A DNA stretch of 9,728 bases from Cytophagales bacterium (GCA_022360235.1 JAKSDE010000047.1:1-9728), one strand, 5' to 3'; positions 1-7,310 are shown, counted from the first letter of the stretch. Translations and numbers: made by a program. Notes: generated from the sequence alone by a model not told the origin.

Positions 1-112
1 CCAGTTGACAATAGGGCATAGACGCGGCCCTATCTGGTTATATGAGCGCTCTCCTGATGGCGCCTCGTGTCGCACGAGTGCTTACAACGTGACACATCGT
101 GTCGCACAATAA
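1..112. other. GC-rich, hairpin-forming left edge of unknown nature
   Basis: This stretch is visibly richer in G and C than the AT-rich sequence that follows. It can form two perfect stems: ATAGGGC at 11-17 with GCCCTAT at 27-33, and CTCGTG at 64-69 with CACGAG at 73-78 around a 3-base loop. The 11-mer TCGTGTCGCAC occurs twice (65-75 and 97-107). A plus-strand frame is open from position 2 to a stop at 110-112 (36 codons), and a minus-strand frame is also open to the window edge. I recognise neither product. It could be the end of a gene, a structured RNA or the edge of a mobile element. Confidence 0.3.
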
Positions 113-192
113 CGTCTACAAAACCAATCATAGTAAACTTGTAACAAGCTTCTGAGTTTAGAAAATTTTTTAGAAAAAGCTATTAATGTTGT

Positions 193-200
193 TATCTTTG
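193..200 (+). promoter_or_regulatory. Possible Bacteroidota -7 promoter element
   Basis: TATCTTTG matches the Bacteroidota -7 consensus TAnnTTTG exactly. It lies 62 bases before the ATG at 263, which would give a leader of roughly 55 bases. No TTG -33 element is obvious at the expected distance, so this is a motif match only. Confidence 0.3.
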
Positions 201-262
201 AACATTTTAATCCGATTTTTAGTTAAAAATTCCAAGCTGATCATTTTTTAAGGGTTAAGTAA

Positions 263-469
263 ATGTATTATTCTAATAATAAAAATTATGATGAGTTAGG
301 CACATTGATATCAAATACGGCGATAGGAACAGCTGTTGTCTTCCTGTTTTGTGGGTTCATTAAAACACCTACAGAGCTAGCAATGAACATTCCTATAAAC
401 CAACTATCGGAGGGAATAGACAAGACAACAAAGATATTTTTAATATGCTCAGCTTTGTGGCAATCGTAG
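263..469 (+). CDS. Small hypothetical protein, 68 aa, possible membrane segment
   Basis: I do not recognise this protein. It starts at an ATG and ends at TAG. The N-terminus is Asn/Tyr-rich (MYYSNNKNYDELG), followed at about residues 16-33 by a stretch rich in Ala, Val, Phe and Gly that could be one membrane segment. The rest is mixed, with no visible catalytic or metal-binding motif. It stands alone, about 620 bases before grpE, in a region otherwise full of IS debris. A TAnnTTTG-type promoter match lies about 60 bases upstream, which slightly favours expression. It could equally be a remnant of a larger membrane protein or a chance ORF. Confidence 0.3.
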   Translation: MYYSNNKNYDELGTLISNTAIGTAVVFLFCGFIKTPTELAMNIPINQLSEGIDKTTKIFLICSALWQS

Positions 470-601
470 ATTTACCAGGTTGTATGAATAGGTATGAAAA
501 AAAGAGGAAGAAGGTTAACTTTCTAAAAATATTATTTTACAGTGTATAACTGAGAAAGAAGACTTTCAGAAGCAAAATTTTTTTGAATGATGTAGGGAAG
601 G

Positions 602-714
602 GGCTGTATCAAAGGGTCTTTTGAGGCTTCTTAGTGCAATTACATGTAGCTTTATAGTGTATTAAGGTGTATCCAATAAAAATAATTATACAGGGTTGGG
701 CTTTTGATACAGCC
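602..714. mobile_element. Short MITE-like element or IS remnant with inverted ends
   Basis: GGCTGTATCAAA at 602-613 is the exact inverse of TTTGATACAGCC at 703-714. The outer bases nearly extend the match (GGG on the left, AGG on the right when inverted). End sequences of the form GGCTGTATCAAAAG are typical terminal repeats of DDE-type insertion sequences. The 89 bases between the ends hold no transposase, and I see no clear target-site duplication. This fits a non-autonomous element or an internally deleted IS. Confidence 0.5.
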
Positions 715-814
715 TCTAACGTTGACTTGGAAGATTATAGAAGAACGCTCCCTTATTGATAAGGGCTAGTGAGTAATGTCATAATGTCATAAACACTATT
801 TCTGGCAAAAAAAT

Positions 815-829
815 TGTCTAGACTAGACA
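815..829. promoter_or_regulatory. Perfect 7+1+7 palindrome, operator-like
   Basis: TGTCTAG-A-CTAGACA is a perfect inverted repeat with one central base, the geometry expected of a dimeric regulator's operator. It lies about 265 bases before the grpE start in DNA with no gene, so its target is uncertain. No regulator gene is nearby. Confidence 0.3.
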
Positions 830-965
830 CGACTAACTTAATAAATTATGCGCCATTCTCCCTCCATAACACCTTTATTTTGGGTAGGAGTGGATAGTAT
901 ATAAGGGTTATCCTTGTGACAAACAAGAAGCATGGGGCAATGTGTTTGATTTCAAATAGTTCGGT

Positions 966-998
966 CTACAGATACACCTACCCGTATAGGTTCTGTAG
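966..998 (+). other. Two-part stem-loop upstream of grpE
   Basis: CTACAGA (966-972) pairs with TCTGTAG (992-998). Inside it, ACCTA (976-980) pairs with TAGGT (987-991) around the loop CCCGTA, with a three-base bulge TAC on one side. That gives 12 pairs, stronger than typical for this AT-rich DNA. No T-run follows, so it is not a classical terminator. It could be leader structure for grpE, part of a small RNA, or another short repeat. Confidence 0.35.
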
Positions 999-1093
999 AG
1001 AGGGGATAGGTTGCAAGGAGCCCTTATTTCATAGTTGCTTAACAATTTAGGAGGGAACTACGTCACTACATTACGTAAAAAGTGCATATCTCA

Positions 1094-1681
1094 ATGGACA
1101 AATCAAAAATGGTAAAGAATTCTCCGAAAAATGAATCAAAAGCGGAAATCCAAGGAGAGGAGGAAAGAACTATCGCGGAAGAAAAAACGCCTGCCAAGGG
1201 GCGTAAAAAAACTTTGAAAAGCCTAGAAAAGGAACTAGAAAAAGCAGAGGAAGCATTAGCTGGGTCGAAGGATAAGTATCTAAGGCTTTATTCAGAATTT
1301 GAAAACTTTCGAAGGAGAACAGCAAAGGAGAGACTAGCGTTGACTGACACAGCTAATGAAGCGCTGTTAAAGTCACTTCTGCCAATAGTGGATGACCTTG
1401 AACGCGCTTTGGATGCTTTTGAGAAAGAAGATGTAGCTTTAAAAACGATGCAAGAGGGGGTAAAGCTGATTTATGATAAGCTTTTTCATCTACTCCACCA
1501 AAAAGACTTGAAGCCTATGGAGCTGAAGAAAGGAGATACGTTTAGTACTGAACTCCATGAGGCTATAACACAAACTTCTGTTGAAGAAGATATGAAAGGG
1601 AAAGTCGTAGACGTTATCGAGAAAGGCTATTTTTTGAAGGATAAAGTACTAAGATTTGCCAAGGTTATAATTGGAGTATAA
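1094..1681 (+). CDS. grpE: GrpE, nucleotide exchange factor for DnaK
   Basis: GrpE dimers release ADP from DnaK, so the chaperone can drop its substrate and start a new cycle in the cytoplasm. The charged, Lys/Glu-rich N-terminal part is followed by the long dimer helix, including [19 protein letters not shown], which is close to the family signature. The C-terminal beta domain follows, ending in [18 protein letters not shown], where many homologues have a similar VxxAxV ending. From the ATG at 1094 the protein is 195 aa, a normal length. The same frame also has a GTG at 1082 and a second ATG at 1109. I prefer 1094 because it is the first ATG, but no ribosome binding site decides it. The stop lies 4 bases before dnaJ, so the two are almost certainly cotranscribed. 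Confidence 0.95.
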   Translation: MDKSKMVKNSPKNESKAEIQGEEERTIAEEKTPAKGRKKTLKSLEKELEKAEEALAGSKDKYLRLYSEFENFRRRTAKERLALTDTANEALLKSLLPIVDDLERALDAFEKEDVALKTMQEGVKLIYDKLFHLLHQKDLKPMELKKGDTFSTELHEAITQTSVEEDMKGKVVDVIEKGYFLKDKVLRFAKVIIGV

Positions 1682-1685
1682 AAAT

Positions 1686-2810
1686 ATGGAAAAGCGAGAT
1701 TATTACGAAATACTAGGGGTTAATAGAAATGCAAGCCCTGAGGAAATTAAAAAAGCTTACAGGAAAATAGCTATTAAATATCATCCTGACAAAAACCCTA
1801 ACAACCCCACGGCGGAAGAGAAGTTTAAAGAAGCAGCAGAAGCTTATGAGGTATTAAGTACACCTAAAAAAAGACAATTATACGACCAATTTGGCCATGC
1901 AGGCGTTGATGGAAGTACATTTAGTAGCCATCGCATGGATGTAAAAAATGTGTTTGAACGGTTTGGCGATATCTTTGGAAGCGACAATCCGTTCAATAGC
2001 TTTTTTAGAGGCGAAAGAATACGAAAAGGGGAGAATTTACGCATTAAGCTCAAGCTATCTTTGAAAGAAATTGTCAGTGGTGTGGAGAAGAAAATCAAAG
2101 TAAAGCGTTACCATAGCTGTAGCAAATGCAGTGGGAATGGAGCAAAAAATGGTACAGCATTTACTGTTTGTAGCACCTGTGATGGATCAGGGCAAATAAG
2201 AAAAGTAGCTAATACGCTTCTAGGGTCAATGGTTACTGCTATTATCTGTCCTGCTTGTGGTGGTGAACGAAAAACTATTTCAAGCTATTGTAATACTTGT
2301 GAAGGAAAAGGAAGAATACTCAAAGAAGAAGTGATAAGTATTAAAGTGCCTGCTGGTGTGAGTGATGGAATGCAACTAATTATAGAAGAAAAAGGAAATG
2401 CACCTATACGAGGAGGTAGGTCAGGTGATCTGTTAGTATTAGTAGAAGAGCAAGAAGATGAATTATTAAAGCGTGAAGGCAAAAATATCATATACAACCT
2501 TCACGTAAACTTTGTAGATGCAGCAATGGGAAGCTCCATAGAAGTACCCACTATTGATGGTAAAGTAAAGATTAAGTTAGCTCCTGGAACACAAAGTGGA
2601 AAAGTTTTGAGATTAAAAGGAAAAGGAATCAAAGATATTCATAACTATGGAAAAGGAGATCAACTTATCTGTGTGAATGTATGGACACCCCAGCAACTTA
2701 CTAAAGAAGAAAAAGCAATGCTCGAATCTTTAAGAAATTCACCTAATTTTACACCTAACCCTAGGAAAAAAGAGAAGGGGCTCTTTGAAAAAATAAAAGA
2801 GCTCTTTTAA
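1686..2810 (+). CDS. dnaJ: DnaJ, Hsp40 co-chaperone of DnaK
   Basis: DnaJ delivers unfolded proteins to DnaK and stimulates its ATPase. The 374-aa protein begins [12 protein letters not shown], the usual DnaJ N-terminus, which fixes the ATG at 1686 over an in-frame TTG at 1671. The J domain (about 3-70) has the HPD motif at 33-35. The linker after it (about 76-117) has few glycines for a G/F region. The zinc domain has four CxxCxGxG-type motifs at 145-152, 162-169, 188-195 and 202-209. The third reads CPACGGER, with Arg instead of the last Gly, but all eight cysteines are kept. The C-terminal substrate and dimer domains follow. This is a type I DnaJ of normal length, paired with grpE. Confidence 0.96.
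   Translation: MEKRDYYEILGVNRNASPEEIKKAYRKIAIKYHPDKNPNNPTAEEKFKEAAEAYEVLSTPKKRQLYDQFGHAGVDGSTFSSHRMDVKNVFERFGDIFGSDNPFNSFFRGERIRKGENLRIKLKLSLKEIVSGVEKKIKVKRYHSCSKCSGNGAKNGTAFTVCSTCDGSGQIRKVANTLLGSMVTAIICPACGGERKTISSYCNTCEGKGRILKEEVISIKVPAGVSDGMQLIIEEKGNAPIRGGRSGDLLVLVEEQEDELLKREGKNIIYNLHVNFVDAAMGSSIEVPTIDGKVKIKLAPGTQSGKVLRLKGKGIKDIHNYGKGDQLICVNVWTPQQLTKEEKAMLESLRNSPNFTPNPRKKEKGLFEKIKELF
2780..2808 (+). terminator. Terminator-like hairpin overlapping the dnaJ stop
   Basis: GCTCTTT (2780-2786) pairs with AAAGAGC (2796-2802) around a 9-base A-rich loop, followed by TCTTTT. The stem lies in the last codons of dnaJ and the U-rich tail runs into its stop codon. The downstream half also forms the self-complementary 14-mer AAAAGAGCTCTTTT (2795-2808). 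It would end the grpE-dnaJ transcript before ppx. Confidence 0.5.
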
Positions 2811-2857
2811 GATAAACTATACAAAATAAGATGGGTTTTTTAACGCTAGAAAGTCAC

Positions 2858-2887
2858 TTTGTAGTCAAGTAAGTATTGCTAGCTTTA
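2858..2887 (+). promoter_or_regulatory. Possible Bacteroidota-type promoter for ppx
   Basis: TTTG at 2858-2861 is followed after 18 bases by TAGCTTTA at 2880-2887. This resembles the Bacteroidota -33 TTG and -7 TAnnTTTG pair, with one mismatch in the last base. It lies 46 bases before the ppx start and after the dnaJ terminator, so ppx probably has its own transcript. Confidence 0.35.
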
Positions 2888-2933
2888 TCTAATTTAAGGG
2901 TATAGGACAGATACTTAAAATGTCAGTATAATT

Positions 2934-3818
2934 TTGAAACTAGCTGCTATTGATATTGGTTCTAATGCTGTTCGTCTTCAGGTGAGTAGTATTACGCAGT
3001 TTCAAGAACAAACAACGTTAAAAAAGATTGAATATCTTCGCTTTCCCCTTCGTTTAGGCCATGATGTTTTCACAAGTCAGTGTGTCAGTCCTGAAAGTGA
3101 GCGTAAACTTATCAAGCTCTTACACGCCTTTAAGCTTCTAATTATTGATCTTTACCAGGTAGATGACTATATGGTTTGTGCTACCTCTGCAATAAGAGAA
3201 GCAAAGAATAAGCTAGCGGTGAAGACGCATGTAAAAGAAAAATTAGGACTGGAAATAAAGATTATCGATGGGGAGGAGGAAGCAGAACTTATCGGTAAAG
3301 CTATTCGTCATTTATTAGACGAAAAAAGCTATTTACATATAGATGTAGGGGGAGGAAGTACGGAGCTAAGTCTTTATGTAAATCAAAAAAAGATGGCTTC
3401 TCGTTCTTTTAAGATTGGCTCTGTGAGAATGCTAACACATCACGATCTACAATTGACTTGGAAGGAGATGAAAGCATGGATAAAAGCACAAAAGAAACCT
3501 ATCAAGGAAAATATAATTGGCATTGGAACAGGGGGGAATATACATAAGCTCTTTGAATTAGCTAAAAGAAAGATAGGAAAACCTTTCTCATTAAAAAAAC
3601 TAAAAGCTATCAGAGAATACTTAGCTTCTTACACTTACGAGGAACGCGTCAACATTTTACAACTCAACGTTGATCGCGCTGATGTCATTTTACCTGCTTC
3701 GCAAATTTACATTTCAGCTATGGAGTGGGGCGGAATTGAACAGATCTTAGTTCCCCATATGGGTATTAAAGATGGTATGCTTCAAGTCTTATATGAAAAA
3801 AATCTCTCCCCTCCCTAA
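2934..3818 (+). CDS. Ppx/GppA-family phosphatase (exopolyphosphatase or pppGpp hydrolase)
   Basis: Members of this ASKHA-fold family remove terminal phosphates from polyphosphate or convert pppGpp to ppGpp. The sequence alone does not say which. The N-terminal phosphate loop is AAIDIGSNAVRL (about 4-15). ATSAIREA lies at 83-90, the catalytic acidic segment IDGEEEAELI at 111-120, and the second phosphate loop HIDVGGGSTELSL at 135-147. GIGTGGN (196-202) and RADVILPA (248-255) also match the family. At 294 aa it is the short single-module form, without the C-terminal HD-like domains of E. coli Ppx. The start is a TTG at 2934, because the ATG at 2920 is out of frame and soon stops. Its stop overlaps that of the opposing small gene. 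Confidence 0.88.
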   Translation: MKLAAIDIGSNAVRLQVSSITQFQEQTTLKKIEYLRFPLRLGHDVFTSQCVSPESERKLIKLLHAFKLLIIDLYQVDDYMVCATSAIREAKNKLAVKTHVKEKLGLEIKIIDGEEEAELIGKAIRHLLDEKSYLHIDVGGGSTELSLYVNQKKMASRSFKIGSVRMLTHHDLQLTWKEMKAWIKAQKKPIKENIIGIGTGGNIHKLFELAKRKIGKPFSLKKLKAIREYLASYTYEERVNILQLNVDRADVILPASQIYISAMEWGGIEQILVPHMGIKDGMLQVLYEKNLSPP

Positions 3819-4121
3819 GAATCTAATGCCGTCTTTTTTGCTGAAGTTTGTTCATCTGAAGAAGCCTTGGTGTTTTTTGAAGTATTTTTAGTAGATGCTT
3901 TTTGTATTACCTCAGCCTTAGCCTCCTTCTTTTGATCTTCAGCTTTCTCAACTTTCAGAGGTTGACTTAGCCTCTCTTTTCTTCGTAAGTTCCTCTTTTA
4001 TTTTTTCTACATCTACCTTCTTAATCACAGGGCTAGCGAGTAATCGCTTTATTACAACCTTGCGATTAGTTGCCCTCATTCTATTTTTTCTAGCTTTTCT
4101 TTGTAGCCTAGTAACTGCCAT
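3815..4121 (-). pseudogene. Small basic conserved protein gene, broken by a frameshift
   Basis: Read from the ATG at 4119-4121, the frame gives 57 aa (MAVTRLQRKARKNRMRATNR, then VIKRLLASPVIKKVDVEKIK) and stops at 3948-3950. The basic N-terminus followed by the (A/T)xPVIKxVD motif matches a small Bacteroidota protein type of unknown function that I recall without a firm family name. Just past the stop, the +1 frame is open to a TAG at 3815-3817 and encodes a Lys/Ala/Glu/Ser/Thr-rich tail. Deleting one base near the AAAA tract (plus-strand TTTT at 3977-3980) gives a 101-aa protein that ends on the ppx stop codon. So it is either a recent frameshift, a sequencing indel, or a functional 57-aa protein that lost its tail. 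Confidence 0.6.
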
Positions 4122-4225
4122 AACACCTCTTTTAAAATAATTTTTGTAAATCTACCCGTTATTATTCACTTTTCGAAATAATTCGCACAATCTAATACGA
4201 TTTTTAGCGCTATAGTGTGTCTTCA

Positions 4226-4266
4226 TTTACGCGTAAACTTATGCCTTTTCAGCGTAAACAACGCGT
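4226..4266. promoter_or_regulatory. Palindrome plus direct repeats upstream of the small basic gene
   Basis: TTTACGCGTAAA (4226-4237) is a perfect 12-base palindrome. GCGTAAAC occurs at 4231-4238 and again at 4252-4259, exactly 21 bases apart, or two helical turns. Another ACGCGT follows at about 4261-4266. Sites on the same face of the helix suggest cooperative protein binding. The cluster lies 105-145 bases upstream of the small basic gene and just beyond the 3' end of the transporter gene. Confidence 0.35.
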
Positions 4267-4312
4267 ATAGCTCAATATTTCTGCAAAGAATCGTCGCACT
4301 ATATTTTTGCTT

Positions 4313-5725
4313 CTAAAATTCTACGATACTGAAGATATCGACTACCCTAATTCCAAATACAAATTGAAGAATATTCAATATAAGTATCACCCCTAATAGA
4401 ATAGGGCAAGTATAGCTAATCATGAAGTTGATATACTTTTCAAACCAGGTCTTCCTATAATTTTTGCTTCCTTTTCTTATTTCAATGAACAGGTTTTTTG
4501 TTTTCCATTGGTAAGCGATAAAAAAGCTAAAAAGAAAGTTGGTAAGTGGTAACACAATTTCTGTCGTTACATCGGAAATAAATTTTAGGAAGTCATATTT
4601 TACGCCCTTATGTACCAGAAAGTTTTTAAAGAAAGTACTTCCTCCCATAGAAAGCATACTTGGAATACCTAAAACAAAAGCAGATATAGAAGCTAACAAC
4701 ACAGCTTTCCTTCTTTTTGTATGATAGCGTTCTATCATATAAGTAGTCACAACTTCTAAAATAGAGATACTAGAGGTAATAGCAGCAAAGGCAAGCAAGA
4801 GAAAGAAAGCTGCTCCCACCATCACTCCCAAGGTAGGTCCTAATGCTTTAAATACGGAAGGGAGTGAAATAAATGCCAGAGAAGGTCCTTGACTCGGTTC
4901 TATATTTTGATAAAATATAAAGGGAAATAAGAAAAGTCCCGCTAAAAAAGATACTCCTGTATCACTTAAAGTAATAATAGCTGCTGAGTTTGGAATACTC
5001 GTGTCTTTCTTCATATAAGAGCCATAGGTAATAAGAATACCTAAACCTACACTGAGTGAAAGAAAAGATTGTCCTAGCGCCGTGTAAATCGCACTCATAG
5101 TAATAGACGAAAGCCTTGGTACTAAATAAAATTCCAGCCCTTTGAGCGCATTTTCAAGGGTGAAGGCATAGATCGTCAAACCAATAAGCGTTATTAAGAA
5201 AAGCGGCATGAGAATTTTAGACCATTTTTCTATGCCTTTGCTCACGCCATCTTTAATGATTAATGCGATAGAAATTGCAACTAAGAAGGTATAAATGAAA
5301 TTGTTGGCTATACTTTGGGTGAATTGAGTAAAAAAATCACCAAACTCACTGGTATTCAACAGATTGCCTTTGATAGTTTCGAAAAAATAGCCGAGCGTCC
5401 ATCCTACAACCACATTGTAAAAGGACATAACTACCAGTGAACACAGGACAACAAACGACCCTAGCGCTTTCCATCTTTTACTTTCTAAACTCATATAGGC
5501 CTTGTAAGGACCAGACTGCATTTTCCTTCCAAAGGCGAGTTCAGCGACCACCAAAGGGTAGCCCAACACTACAATGCAGATAATATACAGCAATAAGAAA
5601 CCTGCCCCTCCGTAGGTTCCTACTTCATAGGGAAACTTCCATATATTTCCTAACCCTACCGCAGAACCCGATGCTGCTGCAATAAACCCAATTTTTGAAG
5701 AAAACTTATTCTGCCACTTGGCCAT
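4313..5725 (-). CDS. Sodium-dependent transporter, neurotransmitter:sodium symporter (NSS) family
   Basis: NSS proteins of the LeuT fold use the Na+ gradient to import amino acids or related small solutes across the inner membrane. The 470-aa protein begins MAKWQNKF, and GSAVGLGNIWKFP (20-32) in TM1 falls in line with the sodium- and substrate-binding segment of LeuT (Gly20, Ala22, Val23, Asn27). TM6 carries QSFLSLSVGLG (219-229), with Ser where LeuT has Thr254. TM8 has FAAITSSI (313-320), whose Thr317 and Ser318 match the Na2 ligands. About eleven hydrophobic segments are visible, as in many bacterial members, with the last at about 435-457. The substrate cannot be told. It is flanked by gaps of 191 and 110 bases, so it is probably transcribed alone. 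Confidence 0.92.
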   Translation of the reverse strand: MAKWQNKFSSKIGFIAAASGSAVGLGNIWKFPYEVGTYGGAGFLLLYIICIVVLGYPLVVAELAFGRKMQSGPYKAYMSLESKRWKALGSFVVLCSLVVMSFYNVVVGWTLGYFFETIKGNLLNTSEFGDFFTQFTQSIANNFIYTFLVAISIALIIKDGVSKGIEKWSKILMPLFLITLIGLTIYAFTLENALKGLEFYLVPRLSSITMSAIYTALGQSFLSLSVGLGILITYGSYMKKDTSIPNSAAIITLSDTGVSFLAGLFLFPFIFYQNIEPSQGPSLAFISLPSVFKALGPTLGVMVGAAFFLLLAFAAITSSISILEVVTTYMIERYHTKRRKAVLLASISAFVLGIPSMLSMGGSTFFKNFLVHKGVKYDFLKFISDVTTEIVLPLTNFLFSFFIAYQWKTKNLFIEIRKGSKNYRKTWFEKYINFMISYTCPILLGVILILNILQFVFGIRVVDIFSIVEF

Positions 5726-5816
5726 CGTTCGTATTTTTGATAAAATTCTGCTAAATTAACGATTTTGTATTAAACAAAACAATCCTAAACGACATCATGT
5801 GTTTTGAAGGCAACAT

Positions 5817-5837
5817 CAGCACTCAGAACTCGAAACT
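5817..5837 (-). repeat. Three degenerate heptamer repeats at the end of murF
   Basis: Read on the minus strand, this is AGTTTCG, AGTTCTG, AGTGCTG, three units of the same heptamer family found on the plus strand at 7263-7304. The first unit overlaps the murF stop codon (5836-5838) by two bases. Confidence 0.5.
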
Positions 5838-7140
5838 ATCTCTCTGCAGCGCAACTTGGATTAATTAATTCTGCCAAGCTTTCCAAGCCGAGGGAACGAG
5901 AGGCTTTAAACAAGAAGGTAGTATTCTCAAACTTTTTCTTTTTTAGATAGTCTGCTAAGTCTTCTTTATTTTCAAAATACAGGGCAGAGGGGTTCATTTT
6001 TTTAGCAGCCTCCATCAGTGAGCCACAAAAAATAACTGCTGTATATTTTTCTTGTGTAGTAAATCGGCCAATTTCCTGATGGAACTTCTCACTTTCTTCA
6101 CCCAGTTCATTCATATCACCTAAAATCAGTATTTTATGGGAAGCAGGAATTAGATTGAAGACACGAATAGCTTCTCTCATAGATTCAGGATTAGCGTTGT
6201 AGGCATCTAGTATAAAGGTATTAGTGCCTCTTTTAATAACCTGGGAACGGTTATTAGGTGGATAGTAGTGCTTAATAGCTTCATTGGCTTTTTCTTCATT
6301 TACTTCAAAGTATTTTGCTATACACAAAGCAGCAGCAATATTTCCGAAATGATGGGCTCCTAATAAATTAGCTTGTACTACCTCACCATTTTCACTTTTA
6401 TACACTACATAGGGGTTTTCTGCTACCAGTTCGCACTGATAAAAGTCTTGCTTTTGTGGATAGTAGTACGGATTTTTAAATCGCTTCCCCATAGGGGTCA
6501 AAATGGGATTTTGAGAATTGATAAATACCTGTCCCTCATGCTGAATTAAATAATGGTAAAGCTCACTTTTTCCACGCACAACACCTTCAAAACTACCAAA
6601 ACCCTCTAAGTGAACATTACCTACCTGGGTAATGAGGCCATGCGTAGGGGCAGCAATCTCACAAAGTTGAGCTATCTCTCCTAAACGATTTGCCCCCATT
6701 TCAATGACCGCTATTTCTGCTTCCCGTGTAATAGAAAGAAGTGTGAGCGGTACACCAATATGATTGTTCAAGTTACCCGAGGTAGCAAAAACCTTATAAC
6801 ACTGGCTAAGTACTGTCTTGACGAGCTCTTTCGTCGTTGTCTTTCCATAAGAACCTGTGATAGCAATGAAAGGAATGTTGAGCTGTCTTCTATGATAGCT
6901 AGCTAACCTTTGAAGCGTAGCTAAACTACTATCAACAAGAATATAGCGGTCATCTTTTTTGTAACGAATATCATCGATGATCGCATAGCTTGCTCCTTTT
7001 TCTAATGCTTTTTCAGCAAACTTATTACCGTTAAAATGAGGGCCTGACAATGCAAAAAAGATGGCTTGAGGCGTCATACTTCTGGAGTCAGTAGCAATAT
7101 GTTGGCACGATAAGTACTTCTTGTAAAGTTCTGCAATCAT
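5836..7140 (-). CDS. murF: MurF, UDP-N-acetylmuramoyl-tripeptide--D-alanyl-D-alanine ligase
   Basis: MurF uses ATP to join D-Ala-D-Ala to the UDP-MurNAc-tripeptide in the cytoplasm, finishing the pentapeptide precursor of peptidoglycan. The 434 aa match the usual family length. The N-terminal UDP-binding domain includes HIATDSRSMTPQAIFFAL (14-31). The central ATPase domain has the P-loop ITGSYGKTTTKE (94-105), TSGNLNNHIGVPLT (120-133), and RGKSEL (189-194) with the Lys usually carbamylated in Mur ligases. The C-terminal domain has LDAYNANPESM (311-321) and LGDMNELGEES (340-350), both typical of MurF. The start is the ATG at 7138-7140. It stands alone here, away from the usual division and cell-wall gene cluster. 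Its presence implies that the cell still makes peptidoglycan precursor. Confidence 0.96.
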   Translation of the reverse strand: MIAELYKKYLSCQHIATDSRSMTPQAIFFALSGPHFNGNKFAEKALEKGASYAIIDDIRYKKDDRYILVDSSLATLQRLASYHRRQLNIPFIAITGSYGKTTTKELVKTVLSQCYKVFATSGNLNNHIGVPLTLLSITREAEIAVIEMGANRLGEIAQLCEIAAPTHGLITQVGNVHLEGFGSFEGVVRGKSELYHYLIQHEGQVFINSQNPILTPMGKRFKNPYYYPQKQDFYQCELVAENPYVVYKSENGEVVQANLLGAHHFGNIAAALCIAKYFEVNEEKANEAIKHYYPPNNRSQVIKRGTNTFILDAYNANPESMREAIRVFNLIPASHKILILGDMNELGEESEKFHQEIGRFTTQEKYTAVIFCGSLMEAAKKMNPSALYFENKEDLADYLKKKKFENTTFLFKASRSLGLESLAELINPSCAAER

Positions 7141-7262
7141 TTAGACACGAATTTATATTGAAGTAGGCAGACGGACAAAAGTTACTTCCCCCAAGCCACT
7201 GTAGTATGGGTAAAAAACTATCTTAGTCGCTCCTTCATAACGCTCGATGGTGCTATTCTTTT

Positions 7263-7304
7263 AGTTCTTAGTTCCGAGTTCTGAGTTCCTGGTTCTGAGT
7301 TTCG
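7263..7304 (+). repeat. Tandem heptamer tract, six degenerate copies
   Basis: The units are AGTTCTT, AGTTCCG, AGTTCTG, AGTTCCT, GGTTCTG and AGTTTCG, all in phase with a consensus near AGTTCTG. The tract is 122 bases before the murF start. Three units of the same family lie at the other end of murF in the opposite orientation (5817-5837). Confidence 0.75.
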
Positions 7305-7310
7305 ATAGGG

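Larger units (their letters stand above)
470..1093. other. Long intergenic region upstream of grpE
   Basis: No gene is visible in these 624 bases. They hold a 113-bp element with inverted ends (602-714), an AT-rich hairpin CCCTTA/TAAGGG (750-765), a tandem 8-mer AATGTCAT (about 775-790), a 15-bp palindrome (815-829) and a stem-loop (966-998). AGGAGGG at 1049-1055 looks like a ribosome binding site but lies about 38 bases before the grpE ATG, too far to set that start. I found no CIRCE-like inverted repeat that would suggest HrcA control of grpE. Confidence 0.55.

Noticed and set aside
1..1093. CRISPR array
   Set aside because: The direct repeats here are few, short (8-11 bp) and not regularly spaced, and there are no cas genes.
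1844..2497. Minus-strand ORFs inside dnaJ
   Set aside because: They lie wholly within the clear dnaJ coding sequence and show no protein-family features.
4539..4724. Plus-strand ORF of 61 codons inside the transporter gene
   Set aside because: It is antisense to a well-supported NSS transporter and has no recognisable motif.
5763..5779. TTTTGT/ACAAAA hairpin between murF and the transporter gene as a terminator
   Set aside because: It is all A/T except for one G-C pair and has no T-run, so it is too weak to call.
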